Notes: generated by a model from the sequence alone, not told the origin. A stretch of 64,000 nucleotides of DNA from Rhinopomastus cyanomelas (GCA_013400115.1 VXBP01007151.1:248001-312000), one strand, 5' to 3'. Shown: positions 24,997-37,382, counted from the first letter of the stretch. Numbers and translations: made by a program.

Positions 24997-25986
24997 GAGT
25001 CCTGATTTTGGCTGAGATAGAGTTAATTTTCCTCCTAGTAGCTGGTATAGTGCTGCTTGTTGGATTTAGAATGATAATTCTGATGAGGTAGTGATGTTGT
25101 AGCTGTTGCTAAATAGTATGATGGAGGAGGTGGAGCACCTCCCTTATGAGGAGAGGATGAGGGAGCTGGGTCTCTTTAGCTGGGAGAAGAGGAGATTGAG
25201 GGGTGACTTCATTAATGTCTATAAATATTTGAGGGGTGAGTGTCGGGAGGATGGAGCTGGGTTATTCTCAGTGTCATGTAGTGATTGGACGAGGGGCAAT
25301 GGTTGTAAGCTGGAACATAGAAGGTTCCACATCAACCTAAGAAGCAACTTCTTCACAGTGAGGGTGATGGAGCACTGGAACGGTCTTCCCAGGGAGGTTG
25401 TGGAGTCTCCTTCAGTGGAGATGTTCAAGACCCGCCTGGATGTGTTCCTGTGTGGCTTGGTCTAGGTGATCCTGCTGTGTCAGGGGGATTGGACTAGATG
25501 ATCTTTCAAGGTCCCTTCCAATCCCTAATGACTCTATGATTCTATGATTATCCTACGATAAATGGGAAAGTGAGAAGGTGCACAAGAAGTTGGGAGAGAG
25601 ACTGGCCAGGCCAGCTGATCCGAACTAGGCAAAGGGATCTTTCCTTTCGTGGAACAGTACTTGCACAGTACGTAGGAGCTGGTCAAGCTGGTCCCCACTC
25701 TGGCATCATTCAACAGGTGGTGAGCTATTGCATTGTGCATCACTTGTCCTTCATTGGGGTTTATTTTTCTCTCTTTTTTGGGGGCAATACTCCTTTTCGT
25801 GGTTATTACCATTGTATTTTATTGTATTACTAAATTTTACTTTGTTTCAGTTATTAAACTGTTTATATCAGGATCCATGAGGTTTTCTTCTGTTTTGACA
25901 ATTCTCCCCAACATCCCACTTCAGGGGGCAGAAGTGAGAGCATGTCTGTGTGGTCCTTAGCTGCTGATTGGGAATAAACCACAACA
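24997..25986 (+). mobile_element. Endogenous retrovirus solo LTR, split by CR1
   Basis: The left part (24997-25112) starts with TCCTGATTTTGGCTGAGATA, GTTAATTTTCCTCCTAGTAG and GTTGCTAAATAGT. The right part (25554-25986) has GGTGGTGAGCTATTGCATTG and GTGCATCACTTG, a TATT-rich stretch, TTATTAAACTG, and the terminus GGGAATAAACCACAACA. I recognise these pieces from a common avian LTR family. No gag, pol or env sequence and no primer-binding site follows, so this is a solo LTR left by recombination between two LTRs, or a fragment. A CR1 sits inside it, and about 40 bases around that site seem lost. It carries no coding capacity. Family name uncertain. Confidence 0.75.
25112..25553 (+). mobile_element. 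CR1 LINE inserted in the LTR
   Basis: Plus-strand copy with an intact 119-codon frame (25106-25465) encoding the reverse transcriptase carboxy end: GLFSWEKRRLRGDFINVYKY, HRRFHINLRSNFFTVRV and FKTRLDVFLCGLV. The tail GATGATCTTTCAAGGTCCC and TCTATGATTCTATGATTAT is complete. It is younger than the LTR it interrupts. Its sequence nearly matches, in reverse complement, the 3' part of the copy at 23164. Confidence 0.95.
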
Positions 25987-28087
25987 CTAAAGTTATCTTC
26001 TTGTATCTCAGTGAACCCATAAATTTATACACAAGTTCAGAATCCAGTCAATCTTTGGAAACAGAAAACAATTCATCTTAATGTATCCTTTGCTTTCTTG
26101 GGTGCCGCCTTCCTGCAGATGGTCAAAACTGGAGATCAGCAGAATTTTACTGGTGATGATGTTTAAACTGAGGAGAACTTGGACTGACCCAAAACGCCTT
26201 GTGTTCATTTCCTGGGCTAAGTGCTAACTGGAGCTGACTCTTCATTAAACACTAAGTCTAGAGAAGACCATGCTGGAGGCATGATTTTCAAATTCATTAC
26301 AAATTCAGAACAGCTTTGGTGGCTGCAGAAGCTCTTTGCAGGGTTCCTACTGATAACTCTGTCAGCAAAGCTCAAAGATACCTTATTCCAGACGACCCAC
26401 TTCTTAAAACTCTGTCCAGTCCAGGCACATTTGGAGAGTAATTGCCAGAAGTACTTCTTAGGAAAAGGATTTGAAAGAAGTTATTAAGGTTACTGATACA
26501 GGGCAGCCTGGAGAGCTCATGCCCGGCCTCTCCTGCCATTACGATGGGGGAAAATAGCACCAGACAGTGTTTTGCCTTACTGCCGCGCTCACTGCTGCAT
26601 TCACAGAGCATGCACGCACCACACAGGGGGACACCACCAGCTTCCAGAGGGTGCGGATTCTGATGGGTGGATCTCAAATGCAGAAAATGGCATTAAGGAA
26701 GGTGTTAAGCGTCGTCACCTGCAATAAAGATTATGCCGAACTAAATCCTCCATGCTGGCAACACAGGAGTCACTGCCCTTCTTTCCTCTCTTCAGCTTTT
26801 TCCTCACCTCTACTGCACTTGTGGAGCAAAATTCTCAGTGGATGTGGACACAGCAGTTCAGCTGGGGACAAAGAAACCAGGAGAGGAACAAAGTATGCAG
26901 GAGGGTCCCTTTTATGTTTTCAGAGGCACAGAATACATTTTTCCCATTCCTTCAGGCTCTGTCACTTCACTTTCAACTCCTACAAGTAGCAAAGAAAGTG
27001 GGGGAGAGGTGTGAGAAAGCTGAGCTGTTTGCCTGAAGGAGAAGAGGAATTTGGGGCACTGGCAGATGAGCTCTGCAAACACTGCCATGATGTCCTCAGG
27101 TCCTGCCACGTGCTCCTGAATCCTCAGCCTCCTCTGTGGTCTCCCTCACACATCAAGAGTAGTAAAGAGTCCCAGAGTGCTGACCAAGGCAAGTCACTAA
27201 GATGCCAGACTGCCAGAAACAGTCAGAGGTTTCCTCTCTGCTGTAGGAATGAAGGTCTGGTAATAAACCACTGGGGGTAAATGGCAGCACCTTCCATCAC
27301 CCCTGCTGTCTATGAGCAGCTGTTGGACCATGACAGCACGAGCACGAGGTTTAGTGAACAGCCATGGCCTCTCTGACAGCATCAAAACCATCCCCCTGCG
27401 CCAGCAAGCCTCAGGTCTTGGTCTGTGGTTCCTCTGGCTGTAGGATGTCTTTTACTTCTCCTCCTTGTACTTCCCAGCTCGACAATTTCCTTTTAGCACA
27501 AATCTCTTTCCACCGCCTCCTTCTCCCCATTATAAATACACGAGTGTGTGTTTCTTATTTTTCATGTGATCTCCCATAACTGCCAAAACATATAATTCTT
27601 TTGACACAAATCCTTTTGGCTTGGGTTTCATGGCAAATACGCACTAGTTCTTTATCTCTCACACCTCTCTCCACAAACTCTCAGTAAGAGTTTCTGCAGA
27701 CTCAACTCTCACGTTGTCCTCATGAAGCACTTAAAGGCTTCACTGTGCTGAAGCAAGGGCAGGGTAACACTACCTCTACCTGAGGAGAAGACAAGGAGTG
27801 GATCCTCGCCCAGGACATTGTAGCATAGTCTCTAGATATTATGGTTTCTGCCACTGCATGCATCCCTCCAAGTATAGTCCTGGTGGAATGTTCCATCTAA
27901 ATTTTAATGTCTACATCTGAGCCTGAGGTTACACCACTACTTAATTCAGAAGAGTTCTAGTCAATAGGTCCAGCTGCCTCATCTGTGGTGAAGAGCAGAA
28001 CGGAGCTCCAAACCCCAAACCTTGGCATCCTCAAATGCTGCAGCCATGAGGCTGCTTTGTTCTGCTGAAATACAGTGTTGAACTGTG
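25987..28087. other. Interval without recognised gene
   Basis: Single-copy sequence. Several frames of 90-140 codons on both strands (for example 26567-26989 plus) show no recognisable domain. No repeats were found. Confidence 0.5.
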
Positions 28088-28288
28088 ACAGAATCACAGA
28101 ATCACAGAATCATAGAATCACAGAACGTTAGGGATTGGCAGGGAACTCAAAAGATATTCTAGTCTGATCCCCCCACCACAGCAGGATCACCTAGATTGAG
28201 TTGCACAGGAACAGATCCAGGCAGGTTTCAAACACCTCCAGAGAAGGAAACTTCATAACCTCCCTGGGCAGACCATTCCAGTGCGCTG
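28088..28288 (-). mobile_element. CR1 LINE 3' fragment
   Basis: Minus-strand copy with an extended tail of four CR1 8-mer units (CACAGAAT/CATAGAAT) at 28088-28124. About 160 bases of 3' end follow, stopping at the GACCATTCCAGTGC point. 5'-truncated. Confidence 0.9.
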
Positions 28289-31225
28289 AAGGGACCATTT
28301 CTTGGGAGATTTGGCACCAAGGTGGCTCATGCAGCAAGTCAGCATCCAAGTACTTCCCTGTATGTGCTAGAGTCAGCAGTAGAGTAGAGGGGAGGCAGAG
28401 CAAGGACAGCATGGAGAAGGAGAAAAGATGGTCCTTGTCTCTGCCACTACTACAGAATTACTCAGGGTCCATGCTGGTCTGTGGAGAACAACAGTTCTAG
28501 ATCTCCCATTGAAGTCCAGGCTGAACTTACAGACCTCACTAGCACATGGGGAGGAAGGGTTTTCTGGGACTCACCTGTACCTAAGTTCTGGAGACAGAAT
28601 GAGGGAATGCCCAAATTTCCTTGTCTAGCCAACAGAAAGGGGCAGGGTGTGTTTTCAAGGCTACACAGACACTTCTGATCTTACATAAGCTGTTTACTGA
28701 AAGAAAAGCTCCCTTACAAGCCAGGATCTTGAAAAAGGACTCTGTCAGATGGCTGACTGGCAAACATCAACACCTCCATGAAGGCAATGGCTTCAGCACA
28801 TACCTAAAATACAGATGCAAGCCTGGCACTGAAGCCAGGTAGACCTGTTAATAGTCAGCTTTTGTACTTTAACCTCACCAGAAGCTCCTGTTATGGTGAA
28901 ATATATGGGGCAGCAGAGCACAGCAGCAGAGCTAAATTCCATAGATAGATCATGCAGTTAAATTTCCCACTGTGGGCTAAAAGTGAGTGCACACAGCTTC
29001 AGCCCACGTGTTGGCTGAAGTTACAAGCACACAAGGAAAGGGGGTTTATAATGAGAATGGCAATTCAACCTCAATTACAGTGTGCGACTGTCTGCACACT
29101 ATAAACTGGAGGTTTAATAATGAGGCAAGTAGGCTGAAGGAGAGAATTTCATTGTGTCTGTTTCACAGCCTGGAATTCTTACTAAATTTGTCAGATCACT
29201 TGAGTTCTCTTGACAACTGTAGCAGTATAACTAATTTTAAAGGGGTTTATTGTACATTAAGGCTGCAACAAAAGATACAGGCAGAGAAAACCTCATAGCG
29301 GAAGAGAACTCCAGATTGAGGACTATAATGTATATGAGATTTGAAAGAAGTAAGTGCTAAAAGATGTAGACAGCAGTTTTTCAGGGTCCTTAACCTTGAT
29401 GAATAAATGAATAAAATCCCTTAAAAAATTGCAGTGTTTCTTTCAAGTGATTTCCAGCATGTTAATGATCAAGCGAAGCTGAGAAAATTGCTGGGAAAGG
29501 AGATGACTTTCCTCAATATGCTCTTACCACAGAGACTATGAGACAAACTTGAATTGTAAGCAAATAATATGCATTGCAAAACATGACAGAGGAGGAACAG
29601 AGGCTCTTTAGCTGTCCATAATGCATCTGCATACAGGTGTGTTGTCTGCAGGACTTTGTGGTGTCGCCAAATCAAAGCTTTAACAGAGACTTTGAGCCTC
29701 CAAGCCCTTCCACGTGCAGCCACTTCCACGGGGCTGTCCTGAGTCACCCTTGCTTACCAAAAGAAAGAGAAAAGAGGTTGAAAGAGGGAACAGAGAAGGC
29801 ATAGAAGCCTTTATGTGCATGTGCAACAGAAAACCCAGCCACTCACCAAGGACCTCCAACAGCTAATGCTTGAGTGCCAAAGGGCCTGAGTTATACACCT
29901 CCCTCATTTCTATCAGCAAAGTCTCCCAGATATTGCTGGAAAAGTTAAAGACATACAGAAGGAAGCACAGCACCTCATCCCTCAGCTCAGTCCACAAAGG
30001 AGGCATCTTGCCACCTTCTGCAAGACAGGAAGAGTACATCATCTCGGTTTCCCAGCATGGCCCTGTCCCAGGAGGCACCAAGGACTGTAGGAAGCTGCAG
30101 CTGAGATAGGGAGCTTGGGGCACCCAAGGGCACATTCAGCTGCTGGAAGTGTGGGGTTTCTCAGATTTATCAAGCTGTCGAAGGAAATGGAAAATGAGAA
30201 AGGGGTCTGAAGACTGAAATTGTGAAGGTAACATCTCCAGCAATGTTTTAGTCTCCTGGCTTTTCTGGCAGATGCTGCTTCCAGACAGTGCTCTTTTCTC
30301 CCCCCATCTCTGAACCATCCCCAGCACCCCCATCACCCACATAACCCTTCACTCTCCTGGCTCCCCCAACCTCCAGCTAATAATGTAGCTGATTAGATCT
30401 TTCATCATTTTTATTGTTATCCACCCGCAGATTAATAAAACAGTGCTCAGGCTGTTTCTGGCTGACCACATTCCCTAATTTATCATCAAGGCTTCGCCTG
30501 AAATACTTCTGTGGGACGTGCAGGGGGACTTGCAGTCCCTCCCAGCCAAGCATATCTGTGCAAGAGCACAGCAAAGCCATCCACAGTGATATCGCCCATA
30601 TTCTCACCACATAGAGCAGAAGTTAACGCTCTGCAACCAAGCCGCTAAAGCAAAATTACCAGAGATTGGTACCGGAGGCATGGAGGTGGAAAAATGGGGA
30701 GTTAACTCCAGCTCACTGGAGCACACTGCTTCATACCTGTACCATCTCTTAATACACGGGAATCTGCTTTAAAAGCACTCCAAATTTTCTTTTTAAAGAC
30801 AGTAATTACAAGGGTGACTTAACATGGCCTCAGGAACTATCCTGCAAGAATTGGAAGACTTGATCCCTTAAAAGTCAAGAAGCTGGAGGAATCGTGAGAA
30901 CAGCAATGGATTCTTTTTCCCCTCACTTCTGTCTTCTCCCCTCTCCTCCTCTCCCCTCCTTTCCCTCACCCCCAACTTCCATCCTGTCCTCTTCCCTGCC
31001 CTTGTCCTTTCCTTTCCCAGACCTTTCCTTCCCCCTTTTCCTTTTCAGGGTACTGACTTAAACTCAGAATAAGTGCAAAGCTCAAATGTCTTGCAGTCCA
31101 AAGGAGAATCTGAGCCCACAAGTGTGTGAACAATCCCCACAAATGCAAATAGGGCTCTGTTCAACTAATTGTGTCATCTAGTTCCTTTGAGCAGCCAACA
31201 CAGCACCAGGTGAAGATGACTTCCC
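28289..31225. other. Interval without recognised gene
   Basis: Single-copy sequence. A pyrimidine-rich tract of about 135 bases (30911-31047; CTTCTCCCCTCTCCTCCTCT-like) is the only low-complexity feature. Open frames of around 100 codons have no recognisable content. Confidence 0.5.
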
Positions 31226-31642
31226 AGTATCACAGTATCACAGAACATTAGGGATTGGAAGGCACATTCAAAGATCATCTAGTACAACTCCCTTATCACA
31301 TCAGGATCACCTAGACCAAGTCACACAGGAACATACCCAGGTGAGTTTTAAACAGCTCCAGAGAAGGAGACTCCACAATCCCCCTGGGGAACACCTTCCA
31401 GTGCTCTGTCACCCTCACTGGGAAGAAGTTCCTTCTCATATTGATGTGGAACCTCCTCTGTTCCAGCTTGCACCCATTGCCCCTTCTCCTATCATGAGAT
31501 GCCACTGAAAGGATCCTGGCTCCATCCTCCTGATACCCACCTATTTATAAACATTAATGAGATTACCTTCAGTCTGCTTTTCTCCAAGGTCAAGAGACCC
31601 AGCTCCCTCAACCTGTCCTCATAAGGGATATGTTTTACTCCC
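31226..31642 (-). mobile_element. CR1 LINE, 5'-truncated
   Basis: Minus-strand copy with a CACAGTATCACAGAAC tail and the reverse transcriptase end (HDRRRGNGCKLEQRRFHINM, FFPVRVTEHWK, FKTHLGMFLCDLV). A small deletion near 31550 removes part of the YKYLKGGCQEDG-type segment. It stops near the ATAAGGGATATGTT point. Confidence 0.9.
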
Positions 31643-31872
31643 CATTCATCTCTGCATGGCTAATGTTAGAGCAACTGAGACCGAGTCACTATTTTCCACC
31701 CGAAAGTAAGAAAAAAGGTAAAGACTTCTGTCAGCTAGATCTTTCTGTTGAGTTTTTTTCTGTTTTAATCTAAACAACATCAACAATTTTCAAGATGCCA
31801 ACAAAGGAAAGAAAATCAAAAATGTGAACAAATGTTTATTAAATAAAAAATGTGAAATTTCTAGACAATTGA

Positions 31873-31960
31873 CAATCACAGAGACACAGAATGGTTTGGG
31901 TTGGAAGAGGCATTAAAAACCATCTGATTAATCCCCAGTGCCATGGGCAGAGACACCTTG
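31873..31960 (-). mobile_element. CR1 LINE tail, older type
   Basis: ACACAGAATGGTTTGGGTTG, then GAAGAGGCATTAAAAACCAT and CCATGGGCAGAGACACCTTG: a short minus-strand CR1 end of the older chicken-like subfamily group. Confidence 0.85.
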
Positions 31961-34347
31961 CTCTGTAGTGTAGCTACAGAAAGATTCCATTTCATGAAAT
32001 AGTCCATTTTCTGATGAGAAATATTTCCAGGGGATACATTTCAGTCAGGAATGTCAGCCTCTCAATCACCCACCAGTACCGTGCAAAGGTGCAATAAGCA
32101 ATCTTTGGGTTTACGAAGCCGGGGTCTCATTTTGGGAAGAGCCAAGTGTAACAAGTAATGGGATGGACATGCAGTAACAAGACCACACAGACACAGCACA
32201 GATACAGCACAGACACACGGGAAGGCGACCTGAGGGTAGAGCTGACCCAAACCAAATAGCTGCCTCCCAGGCGGCTGTCCCTTGGCTGCCTCAATGCAGG
32301 CAACTCACAGACATCCCGCACTGGTCTTCAGAGTGGTCTTAGGAGTGAACTGCCTTAGGATGTGAGCTGCCTCCTGCCCTCAGACACACTTCCAGTAAGG
32401 TTGCACAGCCCCTTGGTAAAGACAAGCATCCTTTCCCCCACCACACATGGCCACAGAGCATCGCTGTGATTGCTGCTCTCACTAGGAAAAGGTGAATTCG
32501 TCTCGAAGTCCCAAGCTTTCCATCCCTTCCAAGGACAAATATTCTTCCCCCTCTGATAACCAAAACAGTCACCTGACTTGGATGTGTTTCCAGTGTAGTT
32601 ATACATTCCTTCCTTCTTGCTTTCATTTTTCCCATTGCCTGTGTCTTCTCATCCGCCTCTGAAGAGCCAAGATTGATTTCCCAAGAGTCAAAGCAAAGTT
32701 GCTGTGTGTGTTTATCTGTCACTGTTTTACAGGAATGTTGTGTTTCCCATGGCCTATCCATGAGGAGACTGAGAGGACAAGGCTTATGGACTTCAGTAGC
32801 AGAGGACACCCATTCTCCACGCAGACACCTGTCTCCAGAAAGCATGCAGGAGCTTTGAGGTTTCTCTCTCCTCTACCTAAATCTTCTTCCAGAGAGCTAA
32901 AAGTTAACATGGCAAGGACGAAGCTGCACACCAGCACAGGCAGTACAACCACCTTAACTCTTCCATCCTTAAGCAGGCAGATCCTGGTGACACACATGCC
33001 TTCCTTTCTCTGCCTGACAGTCAGCCTCTGCATCTTGCCTGGTTGCCTTCAGACCTGGATTATTTTGTGTCCTCTGCCAGCCTCACTTTTCCTTTACACC
33101 TCCAACAGCCACCTAAGACAGGAAACAGCAGTTAAAAAGATTGTAAGGACATAGAGACCAACACAAGTCCCTCAAGAATGAGTGACACCCTGCCCACCCA
33201 AGACCAAAGGAAACCCTGACAAGGTCAACTCGTGATGAACAAATTGCAGCTTTGCTCAACTTTCCCAGGTCAGGGAGGACCTGGGTCTAATTCGCAGCTC
33301 GCAGCCCAGCTCCACAGCGACAGATGCTGTTTGGAACTGGAGGAGAAATGACGCTGCGGGGCCGCTTCGAGACTCCTCTCTGTCACCATGGAGGCAGACA
33401 GCGCGCTCTCAACAAGTTTATCTGCAAAGTAACACAAAAATTCCTCACAGCAGGAGAGATTTTATGGGACGAGCCCAGCACAGCTTTATAAAAAGGTTTC
33501 TTCAAATGCTTCCAAATCCCATGCATCTTTTTTTTTTTTTGCTTTATCATCCTTTTCAACATCCTTCTTTCTCTTGCTTTTTCACTTTTCAAACGCCTCC
33601 ACCAGGCACGTTTATCAACATCAAAGTGCATTCTCATGTGGCTCGGGCTTTTCCACTGAATCCACTCTTGCAAGGTCCAAACCTATGAGTACTCTCCTCA
33701 CCCACTGACTTCACCAGGAGCAAAACATGCCTTTGCGCATGAATCCTTCTCCAAAGTCTGGGCAGTATTAGTGACCTAGTGTAGGGGCCAGGATCTTTTT
33801 TAGCTTGGTGAATCCCGCTGAAAGGCAGCATTTGGTTTTGATGCTACTGCAGACTCGACAGTGCCTGGACTACGTTTTGATGGCTGTCCCCTCCCCAACA
33901 AAATCAGGGGTGCCCTCCAGATTACCGTTGCAGGCTGCATTCAGAGAGCTCAGCCCAGAAAAACAAGTGCTACAGCTCTCTGCTGTTATCACCAAGACAT
34001 TTTTAAAGCTTGGCTACCACATTGCTCTTCATGGACAGCATGAGCTTGGATAACATGGTAGGTCACTTCTGCCATAATGGCAAGCAATGGCCAAGTCCTT
34101 CCAGATGAGTTTGATAACTGAGCGCAGCACACCCAGCCTACTTGAACGCCAGAGCATGGCTGAGAGAGTGATGAAGACCTTTCAGCATTGTGTTTCCTTC
34201 CCATGTGGTACTCACGTTCCTTTGGGTGACAGATACTCTAGGAATATGTGTCTACTCAGCTGGTGTGAAGGCAAACTTGGACCCAAGGCCAAGTGCAACC
34301 TCTGGCCCATGATCTCAAAGTTGAGTACACTCTGTTAAAACTCTTCT
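31961..34347. other. Interval without recognised gene
   Basis: Single-copy sequence with a T-run at 33527-33540. It contains the longest non-CR1 open frame of the window (168 codons, minus, 32339-32845) and a 151-codon frame on the other strand overlapping it. Neither has a recognisable domain or plausible splice context, so I treat both as chance. Confidence 0.5.
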
Positions 34348-34741
34348 TCACAGAATCACAGAATGTTAGGGGTTGGAAGGGACCTCAAAAGATCATCCAG
34401 TACAATCCCCCTGCCACAGCAGGATCACGTAAATCAAGCCACACAGGAACATATCCAGGCAGGATTAAAATAGTTGCAGAGAAAGGGACTCCACATCCCC
34501 CCTGGGTAGCCCATTCCAGTGCTCTGTCACCCTCGTCATGCAGTTCCTTCTCATATTGATGTGGAATATCCTATGCTCCAGCTTACACCCATTGCCCTTT
34601 GTCCTATAATTAGATGACACTGAGAGGGAGCCTGGCTCCATCCTGTGGACACCCACCCTTCACATATTTATAAACATAAATGAGGTCACCCCTCAGTCCC
34701 CTTTTTCCCAAGCTCAAGAGACCCAGCTCCCTCAGCCTTCC
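34348..34741 (-). mobile_element. CR1 LINE, 5'-truncated
   Basis: Minus-strand copy with a CACAGAATCACAGAATG tail and the reverse transcriptase end (SSNYRTKGNGCKLEHRIFHI) with small frame-breaking deletions near 34540. It ends at the CTCAAGAGACCCAGCTCCCT point. Confidence 0.92.
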
Positions 34742-36032
34742 TATTCCTGATTTCTTCCATTCTGAGGTAAAGCTCAGCTGTGCTCCTTCAGGCTATAGAA
34801 GCATGAGCATACTTGCACAGTGTAGGTAGGAAGACTTTTGAACCCCACTGCTGATCTGCACTCTAGACAAAACTGCTTCCTACAGGTCTGCTTTCCTAGT
34901 GTGTTCTCATCATTAAAAACACCAAGGCAAAACCTACAGGACCTTTTCATGTCTTTAAAATTGAAAGCCTTATCCCAAATGCCTGGTAAGAGCTTTCATC
35001 CTCAGCCCGTTCTCGTCTGCCCCTCTTACAGCACACGACTCAACTTTTTCACTCCAGCATCTTCATCACAGGAGAATGAGTTTCTCTTCCTGTCATCTTC
35101 CCCTACCAGAGCCTTACACCTCCTCTCTCTGGCACTGGCACCACACTGTGATGCGTAGAGGCACAGGAGCAGCTGCGAGGCAGCTCTCTCCACCTTTTGG
35201 CAAATTCCAGTTGGCAGTTGGCCCAGGAGGAAGGATGGAAAATGAGCTAAAGGATGCGTATTCACTTTCCTCGGCTTGTAAAGGGCTGTGTGTGTTGGGG
35301 TGTCCATGGGAGGAGAAAAGGTGAAAGGGGAGTTGGAACTGTGAAGTTTGAAGGTGAAAAAAGTCTTTATATCTGGATTAGTGGAGTCCTGGGGCCTTCA
35401 AAAATAGTTAAAATTCCCTTTTTTGAGTAATGGAGAAGTAGTTTGCATTGATCTTAAGAATTTGCTTATAGTTTTCCCTGGAGTTCAATGTGCTGGGGAG
35501 TGCAAAGCTGACACAGCTCAAAAGTTTTATGAACCTCAGGTAACAGCGTGAAAGGAAATTTTAATAAATATTACATTTATTTAAATTTAATTTTTTTTTC
35601 CTTGTTAATAATAAAAGCCAACCTTGGTCTTCTGGGCTTTTCTCATATGCCTGCTTAATACAGCAGCTGAATCGTGGAATTATTTATATTTTAACTTCAT
35701 TTTCAGTAAATCGTCAATCATTTACCTTTCAAAAGCATTAAATTCAGAGATGAACAGCAGGAGAGAGGGAGCTTGAAAAATAAATATTGACTTTCGGGGG
35801 TTTGTTTTGTGTTTTTTTAAACACAGGGTTAGAAATAGAAGCTGTTGCGGGTGATGAGTAAAAGCACAAAAAAGGAAAAGACATTTGTGCCTATAGATTT
35901 CTTCCTGTCACAAACCTGCAGCTCTATTTCTGCTTCACTTGCAGGAAGCCACGGGAGGACCAATGGGTAGTGGTCTTTGCCGGCTTAAGGAGGCACTTGG
36001 GTGAAAATCTTGGGTCTGGTCATCATTGGGTG
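34742..36032. other. Interval without recognised gene; candidate regulatory stretch
   Basis: The left half is ordinary. The part 35420-35790 is AT-rich, repeat-free and carries TTTAAATTTAATT, ATTATTTATATT and AATCGTCAATCATTTACC, a texture often seen in conserved enhancers. No coding frame was recognised. Confidence 0.4.
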
Positions 36033-36551
36033 AACAGTGAGAGGACACCTAGAGTATTGTGTTCAGTTCTGGGCCCCTCAGTTTAGGAAAGATGTCGAGG
36101 TGCTGAAACGAGTCCAGAGAAGGGCAACTGGAATGGTAAAGGGGCTGGAAGACAAGCCCTATCAGGAGAGGCTGAGGGAGCTGGGTTTGTTCAGCCTGGA
36201 GAAGAGGAGGCTCAGGGGTGACCTTATCTAAAGAGTGGTTGTAGTCAAGCAGGGATCGATCTTTTCTCCCTGGCCACTGCAGGCAGGACACGAGGTCATA
36301 GTCTTAAGCTCTATCAAGGGAGGTTTAGACTTGACATTAGTAGAAGATTTTTCTCTGAGTGACCTGGAATGGGCTGCCCACAGAGGTGGTTGAGTCACAG
36401 TCCCTGGAGGTGTTCAAGGTTAGGCTGGATGAGGTGCTGAGTGGCATGATCTATATGTTAGATGTTAGGGTTACTGGGTTTCTTTGGATTTAGGTTGGAC
36501 TGGATGATCTTTAAGGTCTTTTCCAGCCTTATCATTACTGTGATACTGTGA
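36033..36551 (+). mobile_element. CR1 LINE, 5'-truncated
   Basis: Plus-strand copy with a 64-codon frame at its start (MRGHLEYCVQFWAPQFRKDV, KRVQRRATGMVKGLE), then frame breaks. The tail GGTCTTTTCCAGCC and ACTGTGATACTGTGAC uses the 8-mer ATACTGTG instead of ATTCTGTG, the mark of a distinct CR1 subfamily shared with the next copy. Confidence 0.93.
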
Positions 36552-36692
36552 CACGTGCTAGCAACCTTGGATACAGAGATAGCTGAGATCTCCAGGAAAA
36601 CCCAAAGAAAAGAGATGTGATAAAGTGGAGAAATCCCTCAGGACTTCAAACAGTAACCCCTATGCTATGCAAAGACTCCAGAGATTCTTCCT

Positions 36693-37192
36693 GTCCAGTT
36701 CTGGGCCCCTCAATTTAGGAAGGACATTGAGGTGCTTGAACGTGTCCAGAGAAGGGCAACGAGGCTGGTGAGAGGCCTTGAGCACAAGCCCTATGAGGAG
36801 AGGCTGAGGGAGCTGGGATTGTTTAGCCTGGAGAAGAGGAGGCTCAGGGGAGACTTTATTGCTGTCTACAACTACCTGAGGGGTGGCTGTGGCCAGGAGG
36901 AGGTTGCTGTCTTCTCTCAGGCAGCCAGCACCAGAACAAGAGGACACAGCCTCAAGCTGCGCCAGGGGAAATTTAGGCTTGAGGTGAGGAGAAAGTTCTT
37001 CACTGAGAGAGTCATTGGCCACTGGAATGACCTGCCCAGGGAGGTGGCGGAGTCGCCAACTCTGGAGCTGTTCAAGGCAGGATTGGACGTGGCACTTGGT
37101 GCCATGGTCTAGCCTTGAGCTCTGTGGTGACAGGTTGGACTTGATGATCTATGAGGTCTCTTCCAACCTTGGTAATACTGTGATACTGTGAT
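36693..37192 (+). mobile_element. CR1 LINE with intact C-terminal frame
   Basis: Plus-strand copy of the ATACTGTG-tailed subfamily. An unbroken frame of 126 codons (36732-37112) covers the carboxy end of reverse transcriptase: ERVQRRATRLVRGLEHKPYE, GDFIAVYNYLRGGCGQEE, RRKFFTERVIGHWNDLPR and the natural stop after GLDVALGAMV. It lacks the catalytic domains. Confidence 0.95.
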
Positions 37193-37195
37193 GTT

Positions 37196-37382
37196 GAGAG
37201 TGGCAGGGCATTGGAATGAGCTGCCTGGGGATGTTATGGAGTTTCCTTCTCTGGAGAGGTTTAAAACCCGCCAGGATATGTTCCTGTGTGACTTGATCTA
37301 GGTGATCCTGGTGGGGCAGAGGGATTGTACTAGATGGTCTTTCAAGGTCCCTTCCAATCCCTGATTTTCTGTGATTCTGTGC
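37196..37382 (+). mobile_element. CR1 LINE 3' fragment
   Basis: Abuts the previous copy. It starts at the GCATTGGAATGAGCTGCC point and ends TTCTGTGATTCTGTG, with the ATCCCTGAT tail of the younger subfamily. Two CR1 ends therefore lie in tandem, the second inserted at the tail of the first. Confidence 0.92.

Noticed and set aside
32339..32845. 168-codon open frame on the minus strand, the longest outside CR1, with a 151-codon frame overlapping on the other strand
   Set aside because: No recognisable domain, no splice context and overlapping long frames on both strands, as expected by chance in GC-balanced DNA.
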